Assembly (NCBI GenBank): GCA_964588525.1
Contig: CAZPQC010000020.1
Coordinates: 1-40,245 of the forward strand
Direction: 5' to 3'
Source: JAFGQJ01 sp964588525
Lineage (GTDB): Bacteria > Spirochaetota > Spirochaetia > SZUA-6 > DRHE01
DNA length: 40,245 nt
A program made the translations under genes and the position numbers. This document shows positions 40,131 to 40,245 of this stretch, piece by piece; position 1 is the stretch's first letter, and each line of letters starts with the position of its first letter. Under the pieces are notes generated by a model that ran no database searches, was not told the DNA's origin, and saw nothing but the letters and a program-made list of their open reading frames with translations.

Positions 40131-40164
40131 ACCGTCCGGGCATCCTGTCCGGGCGGTTTTTTTT
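40131..40164 (+). terminator. Rho-independent terminator
   Basis: ACCGTCCGGGC (40131-40141) pairs with GTCCGGGCGGT (40147-40157) over 11 positions with two G-T wobbles, loop ATCCT, followed by eight T at 40157-40164. It would end the URO-D/ABC operon. The remaining 80 bases to the window edge show no gene I can support. Confidence 0.88.
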
Positions 40165-40245
40165 CGGAGTGCTGAAGAAAGCCGGTACGCTCCGGGTCAT
40201 CGGCAGATGGCGGAACACCGGCAGACGCTCAGTCCGGCTCCCCGG

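Overview
The window is gene-dense, GC-rich bacterial chromosome (about 60% GC by eye, lower in a few blocks). It holds about 45 protein genes, several gene remnants, and no rRNA, tRNA, IS element or CRISPR array that I could see. Periplasmic-type ABC import, an aldehyde:ferredoxin-oxidoreductase family protein, a complete pyruvate-dehydrogenase-type complex, peroxidase and repair enzymes for oxidised protein, and several TIM-barrel sugar isomerases suggest a heterotrophic anaerobe or oxygen-tolerant anaerobe with a Gram-negative envelope. Spirochaetota is my low-confidence guess from the overall look of the proteins. No marker gene is present to settle it.

Left part (1-10.8 kb): the end of thiB, then thiP and thiQ (a thiamine/TPP importer), convergent with a YtcJ-type amidohydrolase. 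Next come a DUF1638 protein, a cytidylate-kinase-like/BON fusion, an AbiEi/AbiEii toxin-antitoxin pair with a consensus promoter and a symmetrical operator, an M20 N-carbamoyl-amino-acid hydrolase, thiol peroxidase and a thioredoxin-like protein.

Middle (10.2-25 kb): a minus-strand group runs gcvH, a ThiF/HesA/MoeB E1-like enzyme, a SPATA20/DUF255 thioredoxin protein and the thioredoxin-like protein. Divergent from it is a plus-strand operon of a flavin-fold protein, PDH E1-alpha, E1-beta, E2 and E3, followed by a PTR1/FolM-like pteridine reductase, folB and a TIM-barrel protein. Two lipoyl-carrier systems therefore face away from one short control region. A minus-strand AOR plus ferredoxin pair and a vapBC-like pair follow.

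Right part (25-40.2 kb): proC-proA-proB is tightly overlapped. proB runs straight into an out-of-frame C-terminal remnant of a DegT/DnrJ/EryC1/StrS aminotransferase. Then come a TIM-barrel isomerase, msrB, a 25-bp repeat pair spaced exactly 90 bp apart, an MNT/HEPN pair with altered active-site motifs, NUDIX, a small two-TM protein, a Rieske-FAD oxidoreductase, and L-threonine dehydrogenase. A two-TM potassium channel with RCK domains diverges from an AcuC-type deacetylase. The right end is a catabolic block (SDR, aldo/keto reductase, URO-D-like protein) that is visibly decaying: one URO-D-family pseudogene is shattered over three frame changes, and a sugar ABC ATPase is cut after its Walker A and joined to the tail of another gene, followed by a good terminator.

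No single locus is an obvious new defence or mobile system. The strongest leads are the gcvH/E1-like/thioredoxin group, the kinase-BON fusion, the MNT/HEPN pair lacking canonical catalytic residues, the AbiE operator architecture, and the run of deletion fusions in the last 12 kb.
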